Assembly: GCF_000299895.1 (NCBI RefSeq)
Contig: NZ_AMRG01000002.1
Span: 1 to 64,000 of the forward strand
Origin: Idiomarina xiamenensis 10-D-4
GTDB taxonomy: Bacteria > Pseudomonadota > Gammaproteobacteria > Enterobacterales > Alteromonadaceae
Length of the DNA: 64,000 bases
Direction: 5' to 3'
Position numbers and translations under genes: made by a program. Positions 46,773 to 57,558 of this stretch are shown here, one piece after another. Position 1 is the first letter of the stretch. Each line of letters opens with the position of its first letter. The notes under the pieces were generated by a model, which was given only the letters and a program-made list of their open reading frames with translations, was not told where the DNA came from and did not search any database.

Positions 46773-46796
46773 GGGAGCCGTAAGGCTCCCTTTTTT
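46773..46796 (+). terminator. Rho-independent terminator between rplT and pheS
   Basis: GGGAGCC (46773-46779), loop GTAA, GGCTCCC (46784-46790), then T6. It ends the infC-rpmI-rplT transcript or acts as the pheS attenuator. No Phe-rich leader peptide comparable to pheM is seen ahead of it. Confidence 0.9.
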
Positions 46797-46833
46797 ATGG
46801 CTTTTTGGGTATCATTACGCCTTTCTTAAATGA

Positions 46834-47847
<1,014 letters not shown>

Positions 47848-47862
47848 GGCGGCGGTAGAGCA

Positions 47863-50250
47863 ATGAAATTTAGCGAATCCTGGTTACGCGAGTGGGTTAA
47901 CCCTGATTTAGACAGCCAAGCGTTGGCCGACCAGTTTAGTATGGCCGGTTTAGAAGTGGATGACGTGCTACCGGTTGCCGAGGCATTTTCCGGTGTCGTA
48001 GTTGGCCATGTGGTTAGCTGTGGCCCGCATCCTGATGCTGATAAACTACAAGTGACTCAGGTTGATGTGGGCTCAGGCGAATTGCTTGATATTGTTTGTG
48101 GTGCGCCTAATTGCCGACAAGGTCTTAAGGTTGCCGTGGCCACAGTTGGTGCGGTATTACCGGGCAATTTTAAAATTAAAAAGACCAAGTTACGCGGTCA
48201 GCCCTCACATGGCATGCTGTGTTCCGCTTCTGAACTGGGACTCAGCGATGATCACGAGGGTATTAGCGAACTGCCTGAATCGGCACCCATCGGTCAAGAT
48301 TATCGTCAGTACCTGCAACTTGATGACCAAATTATCGATATCGATTTAACCGCTAACCGGGGTGATTGTTTAAGCATCCGCGGTTTAGCGCGGGAGATGT
48401 CGGTATTGACTCAACAGCCCTTACAGAAACCCGATTTATCGCCGGTAGAAGTCAGTCATCAGCAACAAGTCACTGTCGACCTACAAGCGCCGCAGGCTTG
48501 TCCAAGGTATTTAGCGCGGGTTATTAAAGGCGTTGATTTAACCCAGCAAAGTCCAGTTTGGTTGACCGAACGGTTACGTCGCAGCGGCATTCGCAGTATC
48601 GATCCGGTTGTTGATGTTACCAACTATGTATTATTGGAGTTAGGTCATCCGTTGCATGGCTTTGATTTAGCTAAGATCGAGGGTGGTATTCAAGTGCGTT
48701 TCGCCAAACCGGCTGAAACACTGACCTTGTTGGATGGCAATACTGTCGAGTTGGATGATGATGTACTGGTGATTGCTGACCAGCAAAAAGCATTGGCGAT
48801 GGCGGGTATTTTTGGTGGTGAAGACAGTGGTGTCAGTGCGCAAACGCAAGACATTTTACTCGAAAGTGCGTTCTTTTCACCGACGGCGATTTTAGGTAAG
48901 GCGCGTCGCTTTGGTTTGCATACCGACGCTTCACATCGCTATGAGCGTGGTGTCGATCCGCAGTTGCAGTATCAAGCGATGGAACGTGCAAGCGCCTTGC
49001 TATTGTCGATTTGCGGCGGTCAGACTGGTCCTATCGTGGCTGCCGAGGCTGAACAATATCTGCCAACCCGCGAGCAGGTCAAATTACGTGAAAGCCGTCT
49101 AGCTCAAGTCCTGGGTGTGACTATCGACACCAACGTCGTTAGCGATATTCTGACGCGTCTGGGCTTGCAACCGCAGTATGCGGGGGCTGAGTGGACTTGC
49201 CAAGCGCCGGCATGGCGCTTTGATATTGCGATTGAAGAAGATTTAATCGAAGAAGTCGCGCGTATCTATGGCTATAACCGCATTGCTGCCGAAGCGCCTG
49301 CCGCTCAATTGCGTATGACCGAGCGTCGCGAAAGCCAATTGCCGTTGACGGCATTAACCGATAATTTGGTACATCGTGGCTATCAAGAGGCTATCACTTA
49401 TAGTTTTGTTGACCCTAAACATCAGGCGTTGTTGTTCAACGAAACAGCCGCTTTGAGTTTACCCAATCCAATATCGGTTGATATGTCGTCGATGCGGGTT
49501 AGTCTGTGGCCAGGTTTGATCGGTGCTGCCAGTTATAACCAGAAGCGTCAGCAACAACAAATTGCGTTATTTGAGAGTGGCCTGCGCTTTATTGCCGATG
49601 ACAATGCAGATTGTGGCGTGCAACAACAGCCGATGCTGGCTGGTCTGCGTGCCGGTAAGATGTTCGGTGAACACTGGAGCGACGGCGATCGTGCGGTTGA
49701 TTTTTATGATGTTAAAGGTGACGTTGAAGCCTTGATTGCACAGACCGCGGATGCTGCACAGTTTCGCTTTGTTGCCGATCAACATCCGGCCCTGCATCCC
49801 GGACAATGTGCGGCGATTTATAAAGCTGGGCGGTTAGTGGGCTACGTCGGGGCGATTCACCCTCAATTCGAAAAGCCGTTAGGTTTGAATGGACGTACGT
49901 TCGTGTTCGAAATTGAACAAGCGGCATTACTACATCGACCACTACCTGAGGCGCAGACAATTTCTAAACAGCCCTCTATGCGACGCGATATCGCGCTCGT
50001 CGTTAGCACCTCGGTGGCTGCTGGTGAGGTCTTAGCGGCAATAGAAAATATTGGCGTTAATCAGTTAGTTGGCCTAAACTTGTTTGACGTTTATCGGGGC
50101 CAAGGTGTTGCCGACGGGCAACAGAGTCTGGCGCTATCTTTAACCTTCCAACACCCTGAACGTTCGCTTGACGAACATGAGGTGAACGAAGCCATGAACA
50201 CCGTTGTCAAAAAGCTTGAAAGCGAGTTTCAGGCAACTTTAAGGGATTGA
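47863..50250 (+). CDS. pheT: Phenylalanyl-tRNA synthetase beta subunit
   Basis: Editing and tRNA-binding beta subunit, 795 residues. N-terminal EMAP-like tRNA-binding domain (about 40-150, with [20 protein letters not shown]), B3/B4 editing domain near residues 215-380 ([17 protein letters not shown]), B5, and a C-terminal FDX anticodon-binding domain ([28 protein letters not shown]). Starts 15 nt after pheS. Confidence 0.97.
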   Translation: MKFSESWLREWVNPDLDSQALADQFSMAGLEVDDVLPVAEAFSGVVVGHVVSCGPHPDADKLQVTQVDVGSGELLDIVCGAPNCRQGLKVAVATVGAVLPGNFKIKKTKLRGQPSHGMLCSASELGLSDDHEGISELPESAPIGQDYRQYLQLDDQIIDIDLTANRGDCLSIRGLAREMSVLTQQPLQKPDLSPVEVSHQQQVTVDLQAPQACPRYLARVIKGVDLTQQSPVWLTERLRRSGIRSIDPVVDVTNYVLLELGHPLHGFDLAKIEGGIQVRFAKPAETLTLLDGNTVELDDDVLVIADQQKALAMAGIFGGEDSGVSAQTQDILLESAFFSPTAILGKARRFGLHTDASHRYERGVDPQLQYQAMERASALLLSICGGQTGPIVAAEAEQYLPTREQVKLRESRLAQVLGVTIDTNVVSDILTRLGLQPQYAGAEWTCQAPAWRFDIAIEEDLIEEVARIYGYNRIAAEAPAAQLRMTERRESQLPLTALTDNLVHRGYQEAITYSFVDPKHQALLFNETAALSLPNPISVDMSSMRVSLWPGLIGAASYNQKRQQQQIALFESGLRFIADDNADCGVQQQPMLAGLRAGKMFGEHWSDGDRAVDFYDVKGDVEALIAQTADAAQFRFVADQHPALHPGQCAAIYKAGRLVGYVGAIHPQFEKPLGLNGRTFVFEIEQAALLHRPLPEAQTISKQPSMRRDIALVVSTSVAAGEVLAAIENIGVNQLVGLNLFDVYRGQGVADGQQSLALSLTFQHPERSLDEHEVNEAMNTVVKKLESEFQATLRD

Positions 50251-50252
50251 TT

Positions 50253-50552
50253 ATGGCACTAACCAAAGCCGAAATGGCGGAACACTTATTCGATAAGTTA
50301 GGTCTGCCAAAACGTGATGCAAAGCAGTTAGTTGAAGATTTTTTTGATGAAATCCGAGAGTCGCTAAGCGCTGGGCAAGCGGTTAAGATTTCGGGGTTTG
50401 GTAATTTTGAATTACGAACCAAAGGCGAACGTCCTGGACGTAATCCAAAAACAGGTGAAGACATCCCAATTTCGGCGCGTACTGTGGTCACATTTCGTGC
50501 TGGTCAAAAGTTGAAAAGTCGTGTTGAAGAAGCAGAACCCGAGCAGCCTTAA
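50253..50552 (+). CDS. ihfA: Integration host factor alpha subunit
   Basis: DNA-bending nucleoid protein forming a heterodimer with Ihf[18 protein letters not shown] starts at the ATG at 50253, 2 nt after the pheT stop (99 aa). The DNA-clamping arm [19 protein letters not shown] contains the intercalating Pro. Follows pheST as in E. coli and ends at a strong terminator. Confidence 0.96.
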   Translation: MALTKAEMAEHLFDKLGLPKRDAKQLVEDFFDEIRESLSAGQAVKISGFGNFELRTKGERPGRNPKTGEDIPISARTVVTFRAGQKLKSRVEEAEPEQP

Positions 50553-50590
50553 TGCTTGGTTTTTATCCTGCTAGCTTATCTTGTTTAATA

Positions 50591-50622
50591 AAAAAGCCGA
50601 CATGGTGATATGTCGGCTTTTT
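50591..50622. terminator. Bidirectional terminator between ihfA and chrR
   Basis: AAAAAGCCGACAT (50591-50603) pairs with ATGTCGGCTTTTT (50610-50622) around a 6-nt loop; A tract and T tract make it work in both directions for ihfA and for the convergent chrR. Confidence 0.92.
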
Positions 50623-50645
50623 AGTTATTTAGCGGCGTTTTAGTC

Positions 50646-51311
50646 TTAGCGAAAGAAAAGGCTACTAAACGGATTTAATAGACGGCTTATCCCCGAGGTA
50701 AAATGCAAGGGCGCATCTAATGCCGCCAACGTCAGACAGTCTTCCATCTGGGTTTGCGGAGAGTGCTTACGACTTGCATCTAACAAGATGAAATCGCCAT
50801 CGTGATAAGAGTCAAACTCGTCGTTAAAGGTACCATTGAGTACCAACGTCGCTTCAACCCCACGATGCGTATGCTCAGGTACTTGCGCACCTTGCTCCAT
50901 ATAAATGAGGTTAATGCTGTCGTCGCTACCGATACTCAGGGGCGCACGCCATAACTTACCAACCATATGACTCCAATCGCCAATACGATCAGCGTTGTTA
51001 GCCAAGGTTGCTGGTAAATGGAAGCGTTTACCTTCTAGCGTGATCATTGCCGGTCCCTGGTCGCAAATGATCTGTTCAGGTGCTTCTGAGGCGAAGATAG
51101 CATCCAGCATGCGTTGACAATCATGATTAGCAAGTGCGGGTGATTCATTCACCAGATGCTTCTCACATAAACGCTCTTCTAACTCAGATACCTTTTGTTG
51201 GCAGTGCTTACACATATCAATATGAGTCGCCATAACCAGCGATAGAGCAGGGCTCAAATCGCCAGCGGCGTATTGATAAAGCATAGCGTCAGAGGGATGT
51301 GCCTTAATCAT
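50646..51311 (-). CDS. chrR: ChrR-type zinc-binding anti-sigma factor
   Basis: Cytoplasmic anti-sigma factor of the singlet-oxygen RpoE-ChrR module, 221 residues from the ATG at 51311. The anti-sigma domain has the zinc ligands His5, His30, Cys34 and Cys37 (ATHIDMCKHC), matching His6/His31/Cys35/Cys38 of Rhodobacter ChrR. The C-terminal cupin (VPEHTHRGVEATLVLNG; RKHSPQTQ) keeps the His/Glu metal set needed for singlet-oxygen response. It overlaps the sigma gene stop by 8 nt, so the pair is coupled. Confidence 0.9.
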   Translation of the reverse strand: MIKAHPSDAMLYQYAAGDLSPALSLVMATHIDMCKHCQQKVSELEERLCEKHLVNESPALANHDCQRMLDAIFASEAPEQIICDQGPAMITLEGKRFHLPATLANNADRIGDWSHMVGKLWRAPLSIGSDDSINLIYMEQGAQVPEHTHRGVEATLVLNGTFNDEFDSYHDGDFILLDASRKHSPQTQMEDCLTLAALDAPLHFTSGISRLLNPFSSLFFR

Positions 51312-51921
51312 TCTCAATAATTAACTCTTTCAATTTCTTTAATGCCAGACGAGTACGAGACTTAACAGTCCCTAGAGGTATACCAAGCGAATCTGATACT
51401 TCTTGCTGAGATTTGCCTTCGATATAGATCTTCTCGACAACCTCACGCTGCGCATCGGGCAGACGTGCATAATAAGCCGAAATTTCCTGCATGAGGATAC
51501 TACTGTCTAACGAATAATCGTCGGGGTCATCATTAGTTTCGGCTAAAATCGGCCATAACTCATCGGCACTAATTTCATCTTTACGATGCTTATTTTTGCG
51601 CAATAAGTCAAAGCGGATGTTCCGTGCAATGGTAAAAATCCAAGTAGAGGGAGAACCTCGGTCTGGCTTAAATAAATGGGCTTTATGCCAGACGTTGGTC
51701 ATGGTTTCCTGAACCAAGTCCATTGCGGTTTGTTCGTTACCGAATTGGCGAGTTCCATATGCCTGCAATTTCGGTGCAAAATGGCTAAATAGCTCACTAA
51801 AAGCTTCCCGGCTTTTAGTTTCGGCGATATTGGCCAGCAATTGCGCTGCCCGTTCCGCGCTATCTGATTGAGCACCTTTCATAACTTTCCGTTGCGAGGC
51901 GTGATTAGACACACTTTGCAT
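51304..51921 (-). CDS. rpoE: ECF sigma factor, RpoE of the ChrR (ECF11) group
   Basis: Extracytoplasmic-function sigma factor of 205 residues that drives the response to singlet oxygen in related systems. Region 2 is FSHFAPKLQAYGTRQFGN...WIFTIARNIRFDLLRK; region 4 is YYARLPDAQREVVEKIYIEG then QQEVSDSLGIPLGTVKSR. The pairing with chrR and its own TGATCC promoter identify the ECF11-like group. The N-terminal 20 residues before the sigma2 domain are extra; an internal start is possible. Confidence 0.88.
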   Translation of the reverse strand: MQSVSNHASQRKVMKGAQSDSAERAAQLLANIAETKSREAFSELFSHFAPKLQAYGTRQFGNEQTAMDLVQETMTNVWHKAHLFKPDRGSPSTWIFTIARNIRFDLLRKNKHRKDEISADELWPILAETNDDPDDYSLDSSILMQEISAYYARLPDAQREVVEKIYIEGKSQQEVSDSLGIPLGTVKSRTRLALKKLKELIIEND

Positions 51922-51959
51922 AGTTTAGACCTGCTCACTGTTAGCACAAGTTAAATTTG

Positions 51960-51988
51960 AATACGGCAGAAGATTTATTTTTGGATCA
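51960..51988 (-). promoter_or_regulatory. ECF-type autoregulatory promoter of the sigma-chrR operon
   Basis: Minus strand: TGATCC (51983-51988), 17-nt spacer beginning AAAAATAA, then CGTATT (51960-51965). TGATCC is the known -35 of ChrR-linked ECF11 sigmas; the -10 contains CGTA. It lies about 40 nt before the sigma start. Confidence 0.65.
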
Positions 51989-52003
51989 CAAAAAAAACCT
52001 TTT

Positions 52004-52582
52004 TTACTGAATTAACTGCCGGAGGTAATCCAACACCTCATCCAGCGACTCAGCGGCTAACAATTGCTGCTTAGTCGCACCCTCTAAAGGTAGCAACTCC
52101 AGCCAACGTTGACAAAGCCAGTTAGCGTTATCGGTGTAACGCTGAGAATACAGTTCGCAGAGTTCAGGGTAGGTTTGGTAAATCTCTTCCAACCGTTCGC
52201 GTAATAGCTCGTCTTCACGAGTCAACGCTTGGTCAGGCCAGTTTTCCAGCAACGTTGCTTGTCCAACTCGCAGTTGGTCTTTTTCGGTGTCGATGGTTTT
52301 GAGGCGAAAACGCTGTTGGCCAGCAACGGTGATACCTAGCAAACCGTCGGGTAGGGGTTCGAAGTCAACGATTTTAGCCAATGTACCCAGCGGCCAAATA
52401 TGTGAATTATCTGACTTATTACCTTGCTGATTAAGCATACAAATGCCGATACTCGCATCATCTCGCATTGCGTCTTTGACCATGCGCATATAGCGTTGCT
52501 CAAAAATACGCAGCTTCAGCCGCCCTCCGGGAAGCAAGTGTGCGGTAAGGGGAAGTAATGAAAGGCGCTCGATAACTGCCAT
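52004..52582 (-). CDS. LON substrate-binding-domain protein
   Basis: A 192-residue protein with only the N-terminal LON domain and no ATPase or protease. Motifs: RLSLLPLTAHLLPGGRLKLRIFEQRYM and GTLAKIVDF, then a helical C-terminus (AESLDEVLDYLRQL). Often encoded beside ChrR/photolyase clusters; biochemical role unknown. Promoter 52657-52685 resembles that of the sigma gene. Confidence 0.82.
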   Translation of the reverse strand: MAVIERLSLLPLTAHLLPGGRLKLRIFEQRYMRMVKDAMRDDASIGICMLNQQGNKSDNSHIWPLGTLAKIVDFEPLPDGLLGITVAGQQRFRLKTIDTEKDQLRVGQATLLENWPDQALTREDELLRERLEEIYQTYPELCELYSQRYTDNANWLCQRWLELLPLEGATKQQLLAAESLDEVLDYLRQLIQ

Positions 52583-52656
52583 AATTTGCCTATAACACCT
52601 ATTACATAAACGAGTGAGTAAAAGCGAAAACCTTGCTGAGTCTTGATTAGCAGTAA

Positions 52657-52685
52657 ATTACGTTAGCGCGGATTGTTTTGGATCT
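52657..52685 (-). promoter_or_regulatory. Predicted ECF promoter of the LON-domain gene
   Basis: Minus strand: AGATCC (52680-52685), 17-nt spacer starting AAAACAA, CGTAAT (52657-52662). Same architecture as the sigma-gene promoter (GATCCAAAA, 17-nt spacer, CGTA). Confidence 0.5.
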
Positions 52686-52708
52686 AAAAAAAATCACAAA
52701 TTCTTAAA
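52680..52708 (+). promoter_or_regulatory. Degenerate ECF-type promoter of the photolyase operon
   Basis: Plus strand: GGATCT (52680-52685) followed by A8, a 17-nt spacer, then CTTAAA (52703-52708). Two mismatches in the -35 and a weak -10 against the minus-strand sites, but it reuses the same GATC core and is correctly placed 46 nt before the operon start. Confidence 0.35.
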
Positions 52709-52753
52709 AACTCTTTGCGCCACTACAACGTAATGCTAAAGGAGTTTGTTTTC

Positions 52754-53722
52754 ATGAGTTTATCAGACAATCCTATGATCAAAGTTGGAATCAGTGCTTG
52801 CTTACTCGGCGATGAGGTAAGGTATGACGGTGGACATAAGCGCTTCGGTTTTTGTACCGATGAACTTAGTCGCCATGTCGAATTTGTTAAATATTGCCCC
52901 GAAGTTGGCATTGGCCTATCAACGCCTAGAGACACTATTCAATTACAACAATCGTCGCGCGGTACGCGTGCGGTGATCAATAAAACGGGTATCGATGTCA
53001 CCGACGCGCTGCAGAGCTTCGCGGAACGAGTTGGTGCCGTCAGTGGCGACCTCAGCGGCTACATCTTTTGTGCAAAATCGCCTAGCTGTGGCATGGAGCG
53101 TGTCAAGCTTTATGACAGCGAAACCGGTCACGCCAAAAAAGCCGGTATCGGTATTTTTGCTGCGCGTATTAAGCAACGATTTCCCGCTCTACCGACCGAA
53201 GAGAACGGCCGTTTAAACGATCCCTTATTACGTGAAAATTTTATCATGCGGGTATTCGTGTACGCCGAATGGCAGCAGTTGTTAGCAGGGTCCGTAAGTC
53301 ACGACTTAAACAAGGCTGATTTACTTGCTTTTCACCAACGCTTGAAACTGTTGTTACTGGCGCACGATCAACAGGCTTATCGTCAGCTTGGGCGCTTGCT
53401 CGCAGAACAACAAAGCACCGATGCTGAGTTTTGCCAACGCTATATTGAAGCGACTATGGCTGCGCTAAGCCAACCGGCGAGTCGACGCAATCAAACGAAT
53501 GTATTACAACACATCCAAGGTTACTTTAAGCACGATCTTAGCGCTGATGAAAAACAAGAATTGAGCCAGTTGATTCTGGATTATCATCAAGGTATCGAGC
53601 CGTTATTGGCGCCGCTAACTCTGCTGCAACATTTTCAACGCTTATATCCCAAGGATTATTTGCAGCAACAGCGCTATTTACAGCCTTATCCAAAGTCGCT
53701 GAAACTACGCTACGGACTCTAA
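52754..53722 (+). CDS. DUF523 and DUF1722 fusion protein (YbgA-type)
   Basis: Two-domain 322-residue protein. DUF523 (about 1-150; ISACLLGDEVRYDG, YCPEVGIGLSTPRD, CAKSPSCGMERVKLY) carries the three Cys expected for the Fe-S cluster of TudS-type thiouracil desulfidases. DUF1722 (about 180-310; GYFKHDLSADEKQELS) matches E. coli YbgA. The ATG at 52754 follows AAAGGAG. In E. coli ybgA directly precedes phr, the same order as here. First gene of the operon. Confidence 0.85.
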   Translation: MSLSDNPMIKVGISACLLGDEVRYDGGHKRFGFCTDELSRHVEFVKYCPEVGIGLSTPRDTIQLQQSSRGTRAVINKTGIDVTDALQSFAERVGAVSGDLSGYIFCAKSPSCGMERVKLYDSETGHAKKAGIGIFAARIKQRFPALPTEENGRLNDPLLRENFIMRVFVYAEWQQLLAGSVSHDLNKADLLAFHQRLKLLLLAHDQQAYRQLGRLLAEQQSTDAEFCQRYIEATMAALSQPASRRNQTNVLQHIQGYFKHDLSADEKQELSQLILDYHQGIEPLLAPLTLLQHFQRLYPKDYLQQQRYLQPYPKSLKLRYGL

Positions 53723-53725
53723 ATC

Positions 53726-55141
53726 ATGGCAACAGCAATCTGGTTTAAACAAGATTTACGTATCACCGATAACCCGGCTGTAGCTGATGCTCTGCAGCGC
53801 GCAAACGCTGATGAAGCGGTGTTTGGTATTTTTGTTGCCACCCCGGCGACTTGGCATGTGCATGATTGGGCGCCGATAAAAGCGGATTTTTTATGGCGTC
53901 ATTTACAAGCTTTTAATGAAGAGTTGGCGCAGCAAGGCATTCAATTACAGGTTATCAATGCACAGCGCTTTAGCGAAGTGCCGGGGGTATTGGCACGCTT
54001 CTGTCAGCAGCATGAGATTAATTACCTTGCCTACAATCACGAGTATCCTGTGCATGAGGCCAATCGTGACCGTGCGGTCCAAGCATGGCTACAGCAGCAC
54101 CAGGTGGTCTGTCAGGGCTGGCATGGGGCGCTGTTAGTCCCGCCGCAGGCGGTGCGCACGCAACAGGGCAGTTATTATCAAAAATTTACCCCTTTCAATC
54201 GGGCTTGGCGTAAGCATTTAGCCAGCCATGCTGACTGGCAACCCGTCAGCTTGCCGCAGCGTAAAGCGCTGTCGCCGGTAGCGCTACCGGACTGCCCTTA
54301 TCCACGGCGCGATAGTAGCGCGTGGCCGGTGAGTGAGAAATCGGCGAAACAACGCCTGACTCGCTATATCAACGAGTTAATCGATGATTATAAGCGCGAC
54401 CGAGACTATCCTGCGCGCGACAATACGTCACGTTTATCGCCCTATTGGGAGTTGGGGTTACTGTCGCCACGTACGGCGGCAAGGCGTTTGTTAGAACACT
54501 CTCCGCAGTTTCCCGAGGGCTTAAAAGTCGGCGCCGATACCTGGTTAACCGAATTGGCGTGGCGCGAGTTTTATCAACACCTGATGCAGCATGAGCCGCG
54601 CCTGAGTAAAGGCCAGAGCTTTATTCGTTACGCCGACGATATGCAATGGCGACAAAGCGACGAAGATTTTCGTCGTTGGTGCGAGGGACGTACCGGCGTA
54701 CCCATTGTCGATGCGGGTATCCGGCAATTGCTACAGGAAGGCTGGATGCATAACCGAGTGCGCATGATTGTGGCTAATTTTTTGGTAAAAGACTTAATGC
54801 TTGATTGGCGTCTGGGTGAACGTTTTTTTATGCAACAGCTAATTGATGGTAGCTTTCCAGCGAATAACGGTGGTTGGCAGTGGAGTGCATCGGTGGGAAC
54901 CGATGCCGTACCGTATTTCCGTGTCTTTAACCCCTTCAAACAAAGCGAAAAATTTGATCCCGACGGTGTTTACATTCGTAACTGGGTGAAAGAACTCGAG
55001 ACGGTGCCGACGGCACATATCCATCAGCCACGCGGCTGGTTAGAAAAGCACGGGCGTGACGATTATCCAGCGCCGATGGTTGATCACGCCGCGGCTCGAG
55101 AGACATTCATCAACAGCTTTAAACGGGTGAAAAATGGCTAA
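53726..55141 (+). CDS. phrB: Deoxyribodipyrimidine photolyase
   Basis: Light-driven repair enzyme that splits cyclobutane pyrimidine dimers using FADH-. 471 residues: antenna domain (1-130) starting with AIWFKQDLRITDNPA, FAD-binding domain with TWLTELAWREFYQHLM, DAGIRQLLQEGWMHNR and the FAD/Trp-triad region WQWSASVGTDAVPYFRVFNP. Class I CPD photolyase by motifs; cryptochrome unlikely. Four nt after the upstream gene; expected member of ChrR regulons. Confidence 0.95.
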   Translation: MATAIWFKQDLRITDNPAVADALQRANADEAVFGIFVATPATWHVHDWAPIKADFLWRHLQAFNEELAQQGIQLQVINAQRFSEVPGVLARFCQQHEINYLAYNHEYPVHEANRDRAVQAWLQQHQVVCQGWHGALLVPPQAVRTQQGSYYQKFTPFNRAWRKHLASHADWQPVSLPQRKALSPVALPDCPYPRRDSSAWPVSEKSAKQRLTRYINELIDDYKRDRDYPARDNTSRLSPYWELGLLSPRTAARRLLEHSPQFPEGLKVGADTWLTELAWREFYQHLMQHEPRLSKGQSFIRYADDMQWRQSDEDFRRWCEGRTGVPIVDAGIRQLLQEGWMHNRVRMIVANFLVKDLMLDWRLGERFFMQQLIDGSFPANNGGWQWSASVGTDAVPYFRVFNPFKQSEKFDPDGVYIRNWVKELETVPTAHIHQPRGWLEKHGRDDYPAPMVDHAAARETFINSFKRVKNG

Positions 55142-55568
55142 ACAGGCACTGATCGACGAGTTTAAAGACTTTTACGACGAATTAGAGAGCGACAAGCTGG
55201 ATGAGTTAGCAAACTTGTACCATGAAGACGTCACGTTTTCTGATCCGATTCATCAAATTGTTGGCCGTGATCAACTGCACGATTATTTTAAAAATTTGAT
55301 GGAAAATGTCGAGTATTGTCACTTTGCTTTTGATGATGAACTGGTCACCGATGAAAAAGCTTTTTTTGCCTGGCAAATGCGTTATAGCCATCCCAAATTG
55401 GCTAGCGGTGCAGAAATCGTCTTGCCCGGCGTCACATACTTAACCTTTGCAGATGGCAAAATTCGTACTCATCAAGACTTTTATGATGTGGGTGCTATGT
55501 TGTATGAACATGTGCCGCTGGTGGGCTATGTCATCGATAAAATTAAACAACGATTGGTGAACGACTAA
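55134..55568 (+). CDS. NTF2/SnoaL-like domain protein
   Basis: A 144-residue small barrel of the NTF2/SnoaL-like superfamily. Family features: FKDFYDELESDKLDELANLYHED near the start, VTFSDPIHQIVG and the C-terminal GKIRTHQDFYDVG. Substrate unknown; often encoded in ChrR-linked clusters. Overlaps phrB by 8 nt. Confidence 0.8.
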   Translation: MAKQALIDEFKDFYDELESDKLDELANLYHEDVTFSDPIHQIVGRDQLHDYFKNLMENVEYCHFAFDDELVTDEKAFFAWQMRYSHPKLASGAEIVLPGVTYLTFADGKIRTHQDFYDVGAMLYEHVPLVGYVIDKIKQRLVND

Positions 55569-56284
55569 TGAACATCGTGATCACTGGTGCCACCTCCGGT
55601 ATCGGTAAGCAATTGGCCTTAGATTACGCTGCTGCAGGACACCATGTGGTGGCCTGTGGCCGTAACCAAGAAGCGTTACAACAGCTTCAGCAACGCTTTG
55701 AGCAGCAGATTGCTAGTTTGTGTTTTGACGTAACCGATAAAGCGCAAACCATACAACAACTGGCAACACTGACCGATGTTGACTGCGTCATCTTATGTGC
55801 TGGTGTTTGCGAGTATTTAGATGTCGAGCGCTTTGATAGCGATATGTTTGAACGAGTCTATCGGGTCAACGTATTTGGCATGATGCATTGTGTCGAAGCG
55901 ATACTGCCCAATTTAAAAGCCGGAAGTCGCTTGGTATTGGTGGGTAGTAGTGCGCGACTGGTGCCGTTTACTCGAGCGCAAGTTTATGGTTCATCCAAGG
56001 CTGCGATTGATTATATTGCACGTAGCCTTGAAGTTGATTTGAAAGCACGTGGTATACGCGTGCAATCGGTATCGCCTGGCTTTGTTGAAACGCCGATGAC
56101 CGATGCGAATGATTTTGAAATGCCGATGCGCGTGAGTGTTGATAAAGCCTCTAAAGCGATTCGTCGTGGTATCGAAAAGAACAAAACGGATATCGCTTTT
56201 CCTACCTTTTTTGCGTTATTTCTGAAGTTCATCGCGCGCTTGCCAGCCAGTTGGCAGGTAGCGATATCAAAACGTTTGGCCTGA
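55568..56284 (+). CDS. Short-chain dehydrogenase/reductase
   Basis: A 238-residue SDR with TGATSGIGKQ (NAD(P) loop), LCAGV strand, catalytic Ser in VGSSARL and YGSSK (Tyr-x-x-x-Lys), then SPGFVETPMT. Cofactor preference unclear. ATG overlaps the TAA of the SnoaL-like gene by one base. Substrate is presumably a lipid or a related intermediate, given neighbours; this is inference. Confidence 0.87.
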   Translation: MNIVITGATSGIGKQLALDYAAAGHHVVACGRNQEALQQLQQRFEQQIASLCFDVTDKAQTIQQLATLTDVDCVILCAGVCEYLDVERFDSDMFERVYRVNVFGMMHCVEAILPNLKAGSRLVLVGSSARLVPFTRAQVYGSSKAAIDYIARSLEVDLKARGIRVQSVSPGFVETPMTDANDFEMPMRVSVDKASKAIRRGIEKNKTDIAFPTFFALFLKFIARLPASWQVAISKRLA

Positions 56285-56304
56285 CCCTGTAAGGATAATT
56301 GTTA

Positions 56305-57558
56305 GTGAAGCAAATAGCGGTAATTGGTAGCGGTATTTCTGGGTTAGTTTGTGCCCATTTACTCGCTCGTCGACACCAGGTTTCGGTGTTCGAAAAAAGT
56401 GAAAAAATTGGCGGTCATACCGCCACCGTTGACATCAATATTGCAGGCCAAGACTACGCGGTTGATACCGGGTTTATTGTTTTTAATGACCGCACTTATC
56501 CCAACTTTAAAAAGTTACTATCGCAACTTAAGGTGGCGTGGCGCGACACTGAAATGAGTTTTAGCGTGACCGACCCGGTATCGGGTCTGGAATATAACGG
56601 TCATAATTTAAACACCTTGTTCGCGCAGCGAAAGAATTTATTTAAAGCTAGCTTTTATCGTTTGTTGAGCGGCATTTTGCGATTTAACAAAGCGGCAAAA
56701 GCGGCGTTAGCCGCAGGCGAGGATACCGATAATCGCCGCTTAGGTGATTTTTTAGCGCAACATGATATCGACGATGACGTTGCGGATCGGTATTTATTAC
56801 CCATGATAGCGGCGATTTGGTCGGCTAGTTTGGCCGAAGCTAAAGACTTTCCACTGGGCTTTTTTCTGCGCTTTTTTGACCATCATGGTTTGCTCAATGT
56901 CGCCGACAGACCACAGTGGCATACCATCGTTGGTGGTTCGCGCAGTTATTTGCCGGCCTTAACCGCCGGATTTAGCGACAACATTCACGTAAATAGCGAT
57001 ATTCGTGCGATTGAACGTAATCAGCAGGGGGCGCTACTGACTTTTGCGGACAATCGCCAACAACAGTTTGATGAAGTCATACTGGCGTGCCATAGCGACC
57101 AGGCGTTAGCGTTACTCCGTTATGCCAGCGCCAGCGAACGGCAAATTCTCGGCGCTATTCCTTATCAAGCTAATCAAGTGGTGCTGCATACCGACGCTAG
57201 CTTGTTACCGCAACAGCGACGCGCTTGGGCGAGTTGGAATTATCTATTACATGGCGATAGCCAACGGCCCAGTTCAGTCACCTATAATATGAATATTCTA
57301 CAGGGTATTGATGCCCCAGAAACCTTGTGTGTGACGCTGAACAACAGCGCAATGATCGCCGCTGACAAAATTTTAGCTGAGTTTGTCTATCATCACCCGG
57401 TTTACTCGATTGAGTCACTGGCGGCTCGAGGTCAGCGTGAGCAGATTTGTGGTCAGCAACATACCCACTTTTGTGGCGCCTATTGGTATAACGGCTTTCA
57501 TGAAGACGGCGTACGTAGCGCTATCGATGTTGCCAAGCGCTTTGGTGAACAATTATGA
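56305..57558 (+). CDS. FAD-dependent amine-oxidase-type oxidoreductase
   Basis: A 417-residue flavoprotein with N-terminal dinucleotide-binding motif [33 protein letters not shown] and the C-terminal FAD site [18 protein letters not shown]. Start: GTG at 56305, 8 nt after AAGGAT; TTG at 56299 is too close to the ribosome-binding site. Related proteins beside DUF1365 and CFA-like genes are annotated as NAD/FAD oxidoreductases or desaturase-like. Substrate unknown. Followed by DUF1365 with an ATGA overlap. Confidence 0.85.
   Translation: MKQIAVIGSGISGLVCAHLLARRHQVSVFEKSEKIGGHTATVDINIAGQDYAVDTGFIVFNDRTYPNFKKLLSQLKVAWRDTEMSFSVTDPVSGLEYNGHNLNTLFAQRKNLFKASFYRLLSGILRFNKAAKAALAAGEDTDNRRLGDFLAQHDIDDDVADRYLLPMIAAIWSASLAEAKDFPLGFFLRFFDHHGLLNVADRPQWHTIVGGSRSYLPALTAGFSDNIHVNSDIRAIERNQQGALLTFADNRQQQFDEVILACHSDQALALLRYASASERQILGAIPYQANQVVLHTDASLLPQQRRAWASWNYLLHGDSQRPSSVTYNMNILQGIDAPETLCVTLNNSAMIAADKILAEFVYHHPVYSIESLAARGQREQICGQQHTHFCGAYWYNGFHEDGVRSAIDVAKRFGEQL

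Noticed and set aside
46755-46829. PheM-like leader peptide before pheS
   Set aside because: An ATG at 46755 opens a short frame, but there is no Phe run ahead of the terminator hairpin, so a classic pheM attenuator is not supported.
52729-52734. CGTAAT as the -10 of the photolyase operon
   Set aside because: The hexamer 17 nt upstream is AAAAAC, with no GATCC core, so it does not fit the motif seen at the other two sites.
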